Of a DNA stretch of 44,820 nt, positions 14,936 through 23,384 are shown one piece after another (within the stretch, counting starts at the first letter, position 1; the number at the start of each line of letters is the position of its first letter). Source of the stretch: an uncultured Corynebacterium sp. (lineage in GTDB: Bacteria > Actinomycetota > Actinomycetes > Mycobacteriales > Mycobacteriaceae); NCBI GenBank assembly GCA_943908385.1, contig CALTTF010000009.1, positions 1 to 44,820 on the forward strand, read 5' to 3'. A model generated the notes under the pieces. That model searched no databases. It had not been told where the DNA came from and worked only from the letters and a program-made list of their open reading frames with translations. The position numbers were made by a program, and so were the translations under genes.

Positions 14936-17233
14936 TCAGCGGAAGATGCTGGCTATGCCGGATATTACGGAGTTTCCGCCGCCGGAGAGCGGGTTATCGG
15001 AGACCATGTAGGTCCAGGTCGCGTTGGGGCGCTTCCAACCGGCATCGGCGAGGTGCGCACCATCGGCGTCGATAAGCACGGTCTCGAAGGTCTCCGCGGC
15101 GCGCTCGACAGCACGGTTGGCCAGCTCCTTGAATTCGCGCACAGCAATGCGGTGGAACTCGGTGATCGGGGTTTCGCGCGCGATGGCGCGCAGGTGGATG
15201 GATTCGCGCACGTCGTCCATGAGCGCGAGGTGCTCGGACCATTCGTCATCGAGGTGGAAGAGCATGATTTCGCGGGCGGCCTGCTCGAGCACTCCCCGAT
15301 CGATTCCTTGCTCTTCGAGCTCAGCGGCGCGCCCAGGGTTGCGTTCGGCGAGCTCGCGCCACGCTTGATCGGTATCCAGCAGCGACGCACGCCGCTTATC
15401 GACGATCTCCCTGTGGTCCGCCAGCAACTGGTTGTACTTCCAGGTCTGGGCGTGGATCTCGAGCAATTGCCCTTCGGTGACGCGCTGGCAGTGCTCGATG
15501 AAGTCCTGGACGCGCTTGGATTCGATAAGGCCGTTCTCGTCGGGCTGGGCGCTGACGCGCTCGTCCGCACCGCCCGCGGTAACGATGTCGTCTTCGAGCG
15601 AGACGAAGAACACGCTGAGACCCGGGTCACCCTGGCGTCCGGCGCGGCCGCGGAGCTGGTTATCCAGTCGCGCCGTGCGGTGGCGAGCGGTGCCGATGAC
15701 GGCGAGCCCGCCGAGCTCGACAACGGCATCGCGGTCGGATTCGTCGGCGCCGCCAAGGCGGATATCGGTGCCTCGGCCGGCCATCTGTGTCGACACGGTC
15801 ACGCGCCCCCGGTCGCCTGCTTCGGCGACGATGCGTGCTTCCTCCGCATCGTTCTTCGCGTTGAGGACATTGACGGTGACGCCGCGCTTTTCCAAGGCTT
15901 CAGCGAGCGCCTCCGACTCGGCGACATCGTGGGTGCCCACGAGCACCGGCTGGCCGGTGGAATTGATGTGGGCGATCTCCTCGACGATCGCGGCGAATTT
16001 CTCGTCCATGGTGGCGTAGATGCGGTCGGCCTCGTCGAAGCGGCGCAGCTCCTTGGCGCGGTCGATGACGGAGACGTGGAGATCGTAGAACTGGCGCAGC
16101 TGGTCGGTCGCCTCAACGGCGGTACCGGTCATGCCGCACACAAGCGGGTAACGCCGCATGAGCGCCTGCAAAGTGATCTGGTCGAGGATGCGGCCGCCTT
16201 CGGAGACATCCAGCCCCTCCTTGGACTCGACTGCTGCCTGCAGACCGTCGGGCCAGCGCTGCAGCTCGGCGACACGGCCGCGGGATGCATCGACAAGATC
16301 GATCTTGCCGTCTTTGACGATGTAGTGGACGTCGCGGATCAGCAGCGCCTTCGCGTGGAGTGCGAGGTTCACACGCACGAGAACGGTGCCGATATTCTCG
16401 TCCGAATACAGCGAGTCGATCCTCAGAGCACGCTCAACTTTCGTCGCGCCGTCGTCGGTAAGGAAGACGTTCCGGCGGTCGGAATCGATGGTGTAGTCCT
16501 TGCCTTCGACAAGGTGCGACACCGCCTCAGTGATCTGGCCGGTGGCCTGCTCCCCCGGTTTGGAGCCGGCGAGGACGAGGGGCACCAAGGCTTCGTCGAC
16601 AAGCACGCTGTCCGCTTCGTCGACGAGCGCGACATCCGCTGCGACCTGGACTGTCTGGTCGCGGTGCGTGATCTGGTTGTCGCGCAGGTGGTCGAAGCCG
16701 ATCTCCGTCACTGGCGCGTAGACGATATCGCTGCGGTAGGCGCTCACGCGTTCCTCGCGGGTGGATGCCTCCGTGACAGACGCGACGCTGAGCCCGAAGA
16801 ACTCGACGAGCGGACGCATCCAGTCCGCGTCGCGCGCGGCGAGGTAGTCGTTGACCGTGATGAGGTGAACGCGCTTGCCGGTGAGCGCAAAGCCCGTTGC
16901 CGCCATCGCGCCAACGAGAGTCTTGCCCTCACCCGTGGCCATCTGGATCACGTCGCCCTCGAGCAGGCGCAGCACCGCCTGGTTCTGCACCTCGAACGGC
17001 GTCATGCCGAGCGAGCGTATCGACGCCACCGTCAGCACCGCCAGAAACTCCGGCTTTTTCTTGATCTGGCCGTCAGCGACGGTCCCCCGGATCGCCTCGA
17101 CCAATTCCGCGTCGCTGCGCTGCTCGTAGTCGGCGATCAGGCCGTGCGCCTGGGACACGATGCCCTTCGACTTCTTGTCGTTGCGCTCCGACGAGGAGCC
17201 CATCGCTTTCCAGAACCAGTCAAACTTGCCCAT
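14936..17233 (-). CDS. secA2: Accessory Sec preprotein translocase ATPase SecA2
   Basis: 765 aa, the length of the actinobacterial SecA2 and clearly shorter than SecA1. SecA2 drives export of a subset of proteins through SecYEG. Nucleotide-binding fold 1 has Walker A ATGEGKT (99-105) and DEAD (205-208), and the second fold has the STQMAGRGTDIRLGG and QLRGRAGRQGDPG motifs (about 470-535). The C-terminal zinc-binding tail of SecA1 is absent. ATG 17233 lies 6 nt after a -10 box TAAAGT, so the message is probably leaderless. The order secA2-odhI-ftsR matches mycobacteria and corynebacteria. Confidence 0.95.
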   Translation of the reverse strand: MGKFDWFWKAMGSSSERNDKKSKGIVSQAHGLIADYEQRSDAELVEAIRGTVADGQIKKKPEFLAVLTVASIRSLGMTPFEVQNQAVLRLLEGDVIQMATGEGKTLVGAMAATGFALTGKRVHLITVNDYLAARDADWMRPLVEFFGLSVASVTEASTREERVSAYRSDIVYAPVTEIGFDHLRDNQITHRDQTVQVAADVALVDEADSVLVDEALVPLVLAGSKPGEQATGQITEAVSHLVEGKDYTIDSDRRNVFLTDDGATKVERALRIDSLYSDENIGTVLVRVNLALHAKALLIRDVHYIVKDGKIDLVDASRGRVAELQRWPDGLQAAVESKEGLDVSEGGRILDQITLQALMRRYPLVCGMTGTAVEATDQLRQFYDLHVSVIDRAKELRRFDEADRIYATMDEKFAAIVEEIAHINSTGQPVLVGTHDVAESEALAEALEKRGVTVNVLNAKNDAEEARIVAEAGDRGRVTVSTQMAGRGTDIRLGGADESDRDAVVELGGLAVIGTARHRTARLDNQLRGRAGRQGDPGLSVFFVSLEDDIVTAGGADERVSAQPDENGLIESKRVQDFIEHCQRVTEGQLLEIHAQTWKYNQLLADHREIVDKRRASLLDTDQAWRELAERNPGRAAELEEQGIDRGVLEQAAREIMLFHLDDEWSEHLALMDDVRESIHLRAIARETPITEFHRIAVREFKELANRAVERAAETFETVLIDADGAHLADAGWKRPNATWTYMVSDNPLSGGGNSVISGIASIFR

Positions 17234-17239
17234 GGGGCA

Positions 17240-17245
17240 ACTTTA
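17240..17245 (-). promoter_or_regulatory. -10 box of secA2
   Basis: TAAAGT on the minus strand, 6 nt before ATG 17233-17231; predicted leaderless mRNA. Confidence 0.45.
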
Positions 17246-17340
17246 CGTGACCAGCCGATTACATCAATCAACCGGCCGTGCGGTAATCTATCCGTCGTTC
17301 CGCACACAGCATGCCCGCGCATGCGCGTTGCGACGAACAA

Positions 17341-17417
17341 CGGGCTGTGGCGCAGTTTGGTAGCGCACTACACTGGGGGTGTAGGGGTCGCAGGTTCAAA
17401 TCCTGTCAGCCCGACCA
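17341..17417 (+). tRNA. tRNA-Pro (anticodon GGG)
   Basis: 77 nt with encoded CCA. Acceptor stem CGGGCTG / CAGCCCG, D-arm GCGCAGTTTGGTAGCGC, anticodon stem CTACA / TGTAG around loop CTGGGGG (anticodon GGG, reading CCC and CCU codons), and T-arm GCAGG TTCAAAT CCTGT. The C1-G72 pair is typical of tRNA-Pro. It stands alone between secA2 and the DUF418 gene and has its own terminator. Confidence 0.96.
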
Positions 17418-17422
17418 TTTCC

Positions 17423-17453
17423 TCCCGCACCGATTCGCACGGTGCGGGATTTT
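17423..17453 (+). terminator. tRNA-Pro terminator
   Basis: 10-bp stem TCCCGCACCG (17423-17432) / CGGTGCGGGA (17440-17449) with a 7-nt loop, followed by TTTT. Confidence 0.75.
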
Positions 17454-17548
17454 CGCGTTCTGGGAACCGCTGCCCCACTCGTGCCCACCCGCTTCCAGTT
17501 ACCCTGTTCTCTGCCGGGGGTGGCTCCGGCTGAACCGGAATGTAGGCA

Positions 17549-17610
17549 CCCAAAAGGGGCGTATGATCAGTGGTGAAACCACCACGTCATCGCCCCTTTT
17601 GGGCTTTTTT
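17549..17610 (+). terminator. Second terminator with embedded DUF418 promoter
   Basis: Perfect 13-bp stem CCCAAAAGGGGCG (17549-17561) / CGCCCCTTTTGGG (17591-17603), then C and TTTTTT. The dyad continues inward with ATGA/TCAT and GTGGT/ACCAC, about 22 pairs in 55 nt. The -10 box TATGAT (17562-17567) lies within it, so the gene's own transcript, starting near 17574, keeps only the 3' half and cannot form the full terminator. Confidence 0.65.
17557..17568 (+). promoter_or_regulatory. Extended -10 promoter of the DUF418 gene
   Basis: GGGCGTATGATC, third exact copy of the 12-mer found before ndh and corA; -10 TATGAT at 17562-17567. Confidence 0.55.
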
Positions 17611-17626
17611 GAGGAAGGATCCGGTC

Positions 17627-18949
17627 ATGGTCACCCGGACACAGCAAGGCGCGAGGTTGAACAAAGTGCGCTACGTTGCACCCGATGTGGCGCGAGGCAT
17701 GGCGCTGCTCGGCATCGTGCTAGCGAATGTGCCGACGAACTGGCTCGCCACTCACGACGCGGCGCACTCGAACTTCTTCGGCGGCACTGGGCCGGACCCG
17801 AGCCTGCTCGACAAAATACTGATCGTCTTCCAGGCGATGTTCGTCCACGTGCGCGGTCTGTCGATGTTCTCCGTGCTGCTGGGCGTGGGCATCGGCATGA
17901 TCCTGGGCAGCCTGTGGCGGCGCGGGTTCACCAACCGCGCGGCGAAGAAAGTCATCGCCAAGCGCTACTTCTTCCTCTTCTGTTTCGGCCTAGTCCACCT
18001 GATCTTCTTCTTCCCAGGCGACATTCTCACCGCCTACGGCATCTGCGGCATGGGCATCGCGCTGTTCATCGACTACAGCGACAAGTCGCTGAGAATCATG
18101 GTGGGTATCTTGCTCGGACTCTGGTGCGTGTGGTGCGCGCTCGGTGCACTCATGATGTTCATCGAGGGGCCGGGCGCCCCGACCATCACGATGGATATGT
18201 TCTACGGCGAGGTCAGCGCCACCTACGTGGACCAGATCCAACGTGCCCTCGGTATCTTGCAGGGGCTCGCGTTCCCGACGCTATCTATCTTCCCGATGAT
18301 CCTCCTCGGATTCGTCTGGGGGCGGGAGCGCGTGATGGAGGACGTTGACAGGTATGCGAGGCGCCTCTGGGCCTGGGTCGTGGTCACGCTGCTCGTCATC
18401 GTGTTCGTCGGCATTCCGTTCGGTTTGTCGTCGGTGGGCGTGCTCCCCTACGAATGGGAGCCCGGCTTCGCACTCCTCAACCAAGCCTTCGGCCGCCTGA
18501 CAGGACCGGGCATCCTCGCCGCGGTGATGCTGGCGATGCGACCGATCCAGCGCCGTATCGCCCAGGGCGAGCCGATTCCAGGATGGCTCAGTGCGTTCAA
18601 TGCCTTGGGCAAGCGCTCAATGACGGGCTACCTCGGCCAGACGATCATCCTGTTCCCCATCACTGCCGTCTTCCTGCTCAATATCGGGCATGACTGGCCC
18701 ATCGCCGGGCAGATGATCTTCGCTACGGCCGTGTGGCTGGTGACGCTGCTGGTCGCGTGGGTGATGGAGCGCCGCGGCATGCCCGGCCCGTTCGAGAAGC
18801 TCCACCGCACGATGTCCTACGGAAAGGACGGGCTGCCGCAGCACTACGAGCTCACTCCCGAGGAACGCGAGCGCGGACCTGAACAGATCAAGACGGGATA
18901 CAAGCAGCAAGTGGACGGCGCCTGGCGGCTCGCGCTGCCAGCACCCTAG
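17627..18949 (+). CDS. DUF418-family multi-pass membrane protein
   Basis: 440 aa. It begins with a short basic stretch and the DUF418 signature VAPDVARGMALLGIVLANV (about residues 13-31). Around 8-10 hydrophobic helices run through the protein, including MFSVLLGVGIGMILG, YFFLFCFGLVHLIFFF and a C-terminal set near 330-385. The KRSMTGYLGQ and VAWVMERRGMPGPFEKLHRTMSYG segments near the end match the family. DUF418 proteins are related to acyltransferase-3-type membrane proteins; the substrate is unknown. ATG 17627 has SD GAGGAAGG (17611-17618). The stop overlaps that of the convergent esterase (CTAG). Its promoter lies within a terminator hairpin. Confidence 0.85.
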   Translation: MVTRTQQGARLNKVRYVAPDVARGMALLGIVLANVPTNWLATHDAAHSNFFGGTGPDPSLLDKILIVFQAMFVHVRGLSMFSVLLGVGIGMILGSLWRRGFTNRAAKKVIAKRYFFLFCFGLVHLIFFFPGDILTAYGICGMGIALFIDYSDKSLRIMVGILLGLWCVWCALGALMMFIEGPGAPTITMDMFYGEVSATYVDQIQRALGILQGLAFPTLSIFPMILLGFVWGRERVMEDVDRYARRLWAWVVVTLLVIVFVGIPFGLSSVGVLPYEWEPGFALLNQAFGRLTGPGILAAVMLAMRPIQRRIAQGEPIPGWLSAFNALGKRSMTGYLGQTIILFPITAVFLLNIGHDWPIAGQMIFATAVWLVTLLVAWVMERRGMPGPFEKLHRTMSYGKDGLPQHYELTPEERERGPEQIKTGYKQQVDGAWRLALPAP

Positions 18950-19917
18950 CCCAGCGTGTCGCGGTAGGACACGCCGAAGAAGTCGAGGATCTCGCGGGTG
19001 GCGAAGTCGTCGGCGGTGTTCTCCCCCGGCCCCTTGTCGCCGTCGGCGCCCGGCCAGATGTGGGAGCTGCCGTCGAGACGGTAGTGGCGCAAAGGAGCGT
19101 CGCACCGCTGCCAAGTGAATTCCTCGCCGGGGCGGGAGTATTCCGCAATATCGGGCTCGGGCGCGCAGTGGTTGCGCCGTGCAGCTTCTTCCATCACTTG
19201 GGTCACCGGCATGTAGTCGGCCCCGTGACGCACGCCGCCGTCGTATTTGATGGTGTTGTCCTTGGTGCCGTGGAAGTCGATCTGCTTCGTCGGGATCGGT
19301 GCGCACCCCTCGAAAACCTTGTTGTAGTAGGCGGCGGATACCGTGGCAATGCCGGTCAGCTGGTGCGCCCGGTGGCAGGCCGCGTAGGCCGCGAATCCAC
19401 CGCCGTTCGAGTGGCCGACGGCGAAAACCCGCGCCGGGTTCACCGGGTATGTGTCCAGCATTTCCTGGCGCACCGTATCGAAGAATGCAAGGTCCTCGTC
19501 GCCGGAGGTTTTCGCGTACGGCGCCGGAGCCCACGCAGTGTTGACGCCCTGCATGTAGACCACAACGGCGTTCGCCTTATTGAGCTCCGTGATCTTGCGC
19601 ATCGAGTCGTCGGTCATCTTGTAGCCGTGGAAGACGAAGATCAGCGGCAGGTTCTCGCGTTCCTCGACATGCGGAGGGGTGGTCACCATGTATTCGCGCT
19701 CGCGGGAGCCGATCGTCATCGTTTGCGCGAAGGTGCTGGGGTCGCCGGAGAAATCAGCCTCCACTTCAGCGATCTCTTCGCGCGCTTCGTTAGCCGCGTC
19801 GGTGACCTGCAGGTCTTCCTTCTTCTCCCCGCATGCGCCGAGGCCCGAAATCGAAAGCAGAGCCACCGCGAGAGCGGCAGCTGGGCGGATACGGCGTTTC
19901 ACGGGAGTGGGAGTCAT
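18946..19917 (-). CDS. LpqC-like lipoprotein esterase (PHB depolymerase family)
   Basis: 323 aa. A basic N-terminus, hydrophobic stretch and lipobox (LSISGLGAC, Cys about 28) mark a secreted lipoprotein. The alpha/beta-hydrolase domain has the oxyanion region PLIFVFHGYKM, nucleophile elbow GHSNGGG, acid loop DFHGTKDNTIKY and catalytic His in DGSSHIWPG, as in the polyhydroxybutyrate depolymerase/feruloyl esterase (LpqC) family. The natural substrate is unknown. The start is uncertain: ATG 19917 gives the best signal peptide but its GAAGG box touches the ATG; an in-frame ATG at 19947 and a GTG downstream are alternatives. A -10-like TACGAT (complement of 19980-19985) lies upstream. Paralogue of 20923-21684. 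Confidence 0.82.
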   Translation of the reverse strand: MTPTPVKRRIRPAAALAVALLSISGLGACGEKKEDLQVTDAANEAREEIAEVEADFSGDPSTFAQTMTIGSREREYMVTTPPHVEERENLPLIFVFHGYKMTDDSMRKITELNKANAVVVYMQGVNTAWAPAPYAKTSGDEDLAFFDTVRQEMLDTYPVNPARVFAVGHSNGGGFAAYAACHRAHQLTGIATVSAAYYNKVFEGCAPIPTKQIDFHGTKDNTIKYDGGVRHGADYMPVTQVMEEAARRNHCAPEPDIAEYSRPGEEFTWQRCDAPLRHYRLDGSSHIWPGADGDKGPGENTADDFATREILDFFGVSYRDTLG

Positions 19918-20057
19918 CCTTCGGTCGCTAGCGAGTACATCGGGCATCACAGTTCGGAGCCCGCTGGCCAACCTACGCCATCGTATAAGCCAAATGGGTT
20001 TCTCGCGACGCGCGCCGGAGACGTTCACAGTGAATTCACCTGCCGCGCGGAAGCAGG

Positions 20058-20063
20058 TAGATT
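20058..20063 (+). promoter_or_regulatory. -10 box of the methyltransferase gene
   Basis: TAGATT, 7 nt before ATG 20071-20073; predicted leaderless mRNA. It decides the start, since the frame stays open far upstream. Confidence 0.5.
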
Positions 20064-20070
20064 GCACCAC

Positions 20071-20859
20071 ATGGACACGCACCCGGAGCCCCGGCTTTTC
20101 ACACCGAGCGGCAAGGACACTCCGGGCTTCGCGGACGCCGCCGCACGGAAATTCACAGCCGGCGCGTTCACGTCCGGCTCGGACGATTACGACGACGTGC
20201 GCCCGACGTATCCAGCCGAGGTCGCGGCATTAGTCGATAGCGCGCATTCGCTTATCGACGTCGGCGCCGGCACCGGCAAACTCACCTCCACGCTGATAAA
20301 ACCTGGCCGGAGAATCTTCGCTCTCGACCCGTCTCAGAGCATGCTCGAGGTGCTGCGCGCCCGCCATCCGGACATCCCCGTTTGGCGTGCCACTGCGGAG
20401 GCGACCGGGTTAGCGGATCAGGCCGTCGACGCTTACGTCAGCGCGCAGACGTGGCACTGGGTGGACACGGCGGCGGCGAGTGCCGAAGCGGACCGGGTGG
20501 TGGCTGACGGCGGATCACTCATGCTGTGCTGGAACACGCTCGACGTCTCCCACCCGTGGGTGCTGCGCCTGTCGCGCATCAGCCACTCGGGCGACGTGCA
20601 CCGCGAGGGCTTCTACCCCGCTGTCAGTGCGCCGTGGGCGCTTGTCGACGAGCTCCGCATGCGTTGGTTCCAACCCGTCACCCCGGAGCACCTCTTCGCG
20701 CTCGCGCGGACCCGCTCCTACTGGCTGCGGGCCAACGACGCGACGCGCGCCAAGGTGACCGAGAATCTGCGCTGGTACCTCTACGAGCGCCTCGGTTTCG
20801 ATGAGGGCCAGCCGATTCCGCTCCCCTACCGCACGGACGCTTTTCTCTACCGCCGGTGA
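20071..20859 (+). CDS. Class I SAM-dependent methyltransferase
   Basis: 262 aa. Motif I LIDVGAGTGKLTSTLI (about 66-81) binds SAM; ALDPSQSMLEVLRAR gives the acidic residue for the ribose, and ATAEATGLADQAVDAYVSAQTWHWVD is the Methyltransf_11 motif II region with the WHW typical of Tam/UbiE-like enzymes. The C-terminal third (YWLRANDATRAKVTENL) may close over the substrate. The frame is open for more than 1 kb upstream, but that part is antisense to the esterase; a -10 box 7 nt before ATG 20071 and the motif spacing fix the start. Divergent from one esterase and convergent with another. Substrate unknown. Confidence 0.88.
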   Translation: MDTHPEPRLFTPSGKDTPGFADAAARKFTAGAFTSGSDDYDDVRPTYPAEVAALVDSAHSLIDVGAGTGKLTSTLIKPGRRIFALDPSQSMLEVLRARHPDIPVWRATAEATGLADQAVDAYVSAQTWHWVDTAAASAEADRVVADGGSLMLCWNTLDVSHPWVLRLSRISHSGDVHREGFYPAVSAPWALVDELRMRWFQPVTPEHLFALARTRSYWLRANDATRAKVTENLRWYLYERLGFDEGQPIPLPYRTDAFLYRR

Positions 20860-20884
20860 TCGCCACGGTAGTGGCTGCCAGCTT

Positions 20885-20905
20885 CTAGCTGCTAGCTGCT
20901 AGCTT
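20885..20905. repeat. Short CTAGCTG tandem repeat
   Basis: Three 7-bp units, CTAGCTG CTAGCTG CTAGCTT, between two convergent genes. CTAG is usually a scarce tetramer, so three in 21 bases is notable. It may add to transcript ending, but has no proper hairpin loop. Confidence 0.6.
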
Positions 20906-20922
20906 CTGAGACCTTCCCGCTA

Positions 20923-21684
20923 TCACTCGAGCGTGCCGACGCCGAAGAATCCGAGAATCGTCTCGGTGACGTCAATGCCCCGGTTCTGAGCCCACACGCC
21001 GGCCGGCCATTCGTGGCTCATGCCTTCCACCGGAATGTGTTCGGTACGGGCCTGAGCACCGTTGCGCTGCCGGAATGCGTCGGTGATCTCCGTGGCTGGC
21101 CGAATGAGGCCGAGGGAGCCGCGGTCCTGGCCGGCATACGGCACGACATCGTCCCAGGTTCCGTGGATATTCAGATAGTCGAGCGGTCTGCCCGACTCGA
21201 TGGTGTCGATGTCGGTGCGGATCGCGCCAGCCACAGTGGCCACACCGGCGTATCTCTCCGGCGCGTTCACCGCGAGCTCCACGACGAAACCGCCGCCGTT
21301 GGAGAAACCCGCGAGGTAGATCCGGTCGCGGTCGACCGGGTAGGTGGAGGTGATGTCGGCGACGATGGCGTCGATAAGCGCTGTGTCTTCCTCGATCGTG
21401 GTCACAGCGTACGGCGCAGGACTCCACGCGAGGCCCTGGCCGGTGGGCGCGGCGACAATGGCGTCGGCCGTGCCCAGATTGGTGCCGATGAGGAAGTCGA
21501 GGCCGTTGTCGCCCTTGCCGTGGATCGCCAGGATGAGCGGAACCGGCTCTGCCGGGTCAACGCCGGCATCCTCGCAGAGGTAGACCGGAACGGAGCACTG
21601 GTAGGACCGCTCGATGCCGTCCACCGTGACGGTGCGGGCGAACCTGCGGCTGCGGCGCTGGCTGTGGGCGGCGTTGTCGGGCAT
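20923..21684 (-). CDS. LpqC-like esterase without signal peptide
   Basis: 253 aa. Alpha/beta-hydrolase of the PHB depolymerase/LpqC family: PLILAIHGKGDNGLDF (oxyanion region), nucleophile elbow GFSNGGG, acid loop NIHGTWDDVVPY and His in EGMSHEWPAGVW. It shares the order of these motifs with the lipoprotein esterase at 18946-19917 but lacks a signal peptide, starting with a basic, polar stretch (MPDNAAHSQRRSRRFARTVTVDG), so it is probably cytosolic unless the start is misplaced. It follows der by 32 nt on the same strand and may ride on the der transcript. Confidence 0.8.
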   Translation of the reverse strand: MPDNAAHSQRRSRRFARTVTVDGIERSYQCSVPVYLCEDAGVDPAEPVPLILAIHGKGDNGLDFLIGTNLGTADAIVAAPTGQGLAWSPAPYAVTTIEEDTALIDAIVADITSTYPVDRDRIYLAGFSNGGGFVVELAVNAPERYAGVATVAGAIRTDIDTIESGRPLDYLNIHGTWDDVVPYAGQDRGSLGLIRPATEITDAFRQRNGAQARTEHIPVEGMSHEWPAGVWAQNRGIDVTETILGFFGVGTLE

Positions 21685-21716
21685 CGAGAGTGCGTCCTTT
21701 CTCGTCGGCGCGTGGC

Positions 21717-23384
21717 CTAGCGTCGGCGCGGGTTGCGCTCGCGCACACGGACAGCGAAGCGGACGGGCGTGCCGTGGTAGCCGAACTGCTCGCGGAATTT
21801 GCGCTCCAGGTAGCGGCGATAACCGCCGTCGAGGAAGCCGGTGGTGAACAGGACGATTGTCGGCGGGCGCGTGCTCACCATGGTGGCGAACAGGACCTTC
21901 GGCAGACGGTTGTTCTTCATCGGCGGCGGGTTCGCCGCGATCGCCTCGCGCATCCAGTTGTTCAGCTGGCCGGTGGAGATGCGCTTATCCCAATTCTCCA
22001 GGGCGGTGATCATCTCTTTTTCGAGACGGTGCAGGCCGCGGCCGGTCTCGGCAGAGATATTGATCTTGGACACCCAGGGCAGCTGGTTGAGCTGCATGTC
22101 GAATTCGCGGTCGAAATAGTAGCGCCGGTCCTCGTCCATGAGGTCCCACTTGTTGAAAGCGATGACCATCGCCTTACCAGCTTCGAGCACCATCGAGATG
22201 ACGCGCTGGTCCTGCTCGGTGATCTCCTGGGAGGCGTCGATAAGCACGACGCACACCTCGGCGGCGTCGATCGTGCCGCGGGTGCGCAGCGACGCGTAGT
22301 ATTCGTGCCCCGTGGCGTTTTTGACCTTTTTGCGCAGGCCCGCGGTGTCGATGAAGCGCCACAGGCGCTGGTCGAGCTGAATCAGCTCGTCGACCGGGTC
22401 GACGGTGGTGCCAGCGACATTGTCCACGACGGCGCGCTTCGACTTGGAGAGCTTGTTCAGCAGGCTGGACTTGCCCACATTCGGCTTGCCGACGAGCGCG
22501 ATGCGGCGCGGGCCCTCCGTGATCGAGCTCGCTGCCTTCGGCGTCTCGGGGAAGACCTTGACGATCTCGTCGAGAACATCGGCGCCGCCCCGGCCGTGGA
22601 GTGCGGAGACCGGCCACGGGTCGCCCAGGCCGAGCGAGTAGAACTCGGCGACATCGCCCCACTGGGATTCGGACTCGAATTTATTGGCCACCAGCAACAC
22701 CGGAACATCGGAGCGCTGCAGGTTGCGGGCCATGAAGGCGTCGGAGTCCGTGACACCGACGTGCGCGTCGACGACCATGACGATGACGTCGGCGTCTTCC
22801 ATCGCCGCCTCAGACTGGTGGGCGATGGATGCGTGGATGCCCTTGGCGTCCGGGTCCCAGCCGCCGGTGTCCTGCACCCAGAAGCGCTGGCCATTCCAGT
22901 CGGCGAGGTAGCTCACGCGGTCGCGCGTAACACCCGGGTGATCCTCCACGACGGCTTCGCGGCGTCCCAGAAAACGGTTGACCAGGGTGGACTTGCCCAC
23001 GTTCGGGCGGCCGACGATCGCGACGGTCGGCAGAGCCTCTTCGACGTGTCCGTCAGGGTTGATCCCGAAGGCCTGGCCGATCTCTTCCCACTCTTCGTCG
23101 GTGTACTCGTAGTCGTCGGCGTCGGAGTCGTGTTCCTCATCGTCGCCGAAATCTGCGGGTCCGAATTCGGACTCGTCGAAGTCCCCGCCGTCGAAGCCCT
23201 CGAATTCGTCGCCGAATTCCTCTTCGATGTCGGCTTCGTAGGCCTGCTCGTACGCCTCGTACTCGGAGACGACCTCGCCGTCGTAATCGGCGGGGTTGAA
23301 CTGGGTGTACTGGAACTCGGTTTCGGGTTCAGTGTTCGTGTCCCGTTCGTCGCGCGGCCGGTTCTGTTCGTTCTTCTCCGTCAT
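21717..23384 (-). CDS. der: Ribosome-associated GTPase Der (EngA)
   Basis: 555 aa. Der is the tandem-GTPase needed for 50S subunit maturation. GTPase 1: P-loop GRPNVGKS (125-132), DTGG, NKFE; GTPase 2: GKPNVGKS (about 304-311), DTAGL, NKWD; then a KH-like C-terminal domain ending RERNPRRR. An N-terminal extension of about 115 residues is strongly acidic (runs of Asp/Glu with Tyr/Phe) and absent from E. coli Der; similar extensions occur in actinobacteria. The ATG overlaps the cmk stop codon (ATGA), so translation is coupled, as is usual for cmk-der. Confidence 0.96.
   Translation of the reverse strand: MTEKNEQNRPRDERDTNTEPETEFQYTQFNPADYDGEVVSEYEAYEQAYEADIEEEFGDEFEGFDGGDFDESEFGPADFGDDEEHDSDADDYEYTDEEWEEIGQAFGINPDGHVEEALPTVAIVGRPNVGKSTLVNRFLGRREAVVEDHPGVTRDRVSYLADWNGQRFWVQDTGGWDPDAKGIHASIAHQSEAAMEDADVIVMVVDAHVGVTDSDAFMARNLQRSDVPVLLVANKFESESQWGDVAEFYSLGLGDPWPVSALHGRGGADVLDEIVKVFPETPKAASSITEGPRRIALVGKPNVGKSSLLNKLSKSKRAVVDNVAGTTVDPVDELIQLDQRLWRFIDTAGLRKKVKNATGHEYYASLRTRGTIDAAEVCVVLIDASQEITEQDQRVISMVLEAGKAMVIAFNKWDLMDEDRRYYFDREFDMQLNQLPWVSKINISAETGRGLHRLEKEMITALENWDKRISTGQLNNWMREAIAANPPPMKNNRLPKVLFATMVSTRPPTIVLFTTGFLDGGYRRYLERKFREQFGYHGTPVRFAVRVRERNPRRR

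Noticed and set aside
14495..17533. Very long open frame (about 1000 codons) on the + strand opposite odhI and secA2
   Set aside because: Antisense shadow of a high-GC gene: no family resemblance, biased composition, and secA2 on the other strand has all its motifs.
17368..17553. 60-codon frame on the minus strand containing GLTGFEPATPTPPV
   Set aside because: It is the antisense of the tRNA-Pro gene, a well-known spurious translation.
17341..17626. Integrated element at the tRNA-Pro gene
   Set aside because: No duplicated tRNA 3' end and no integrase next to it; flanks are ordinary core genes.
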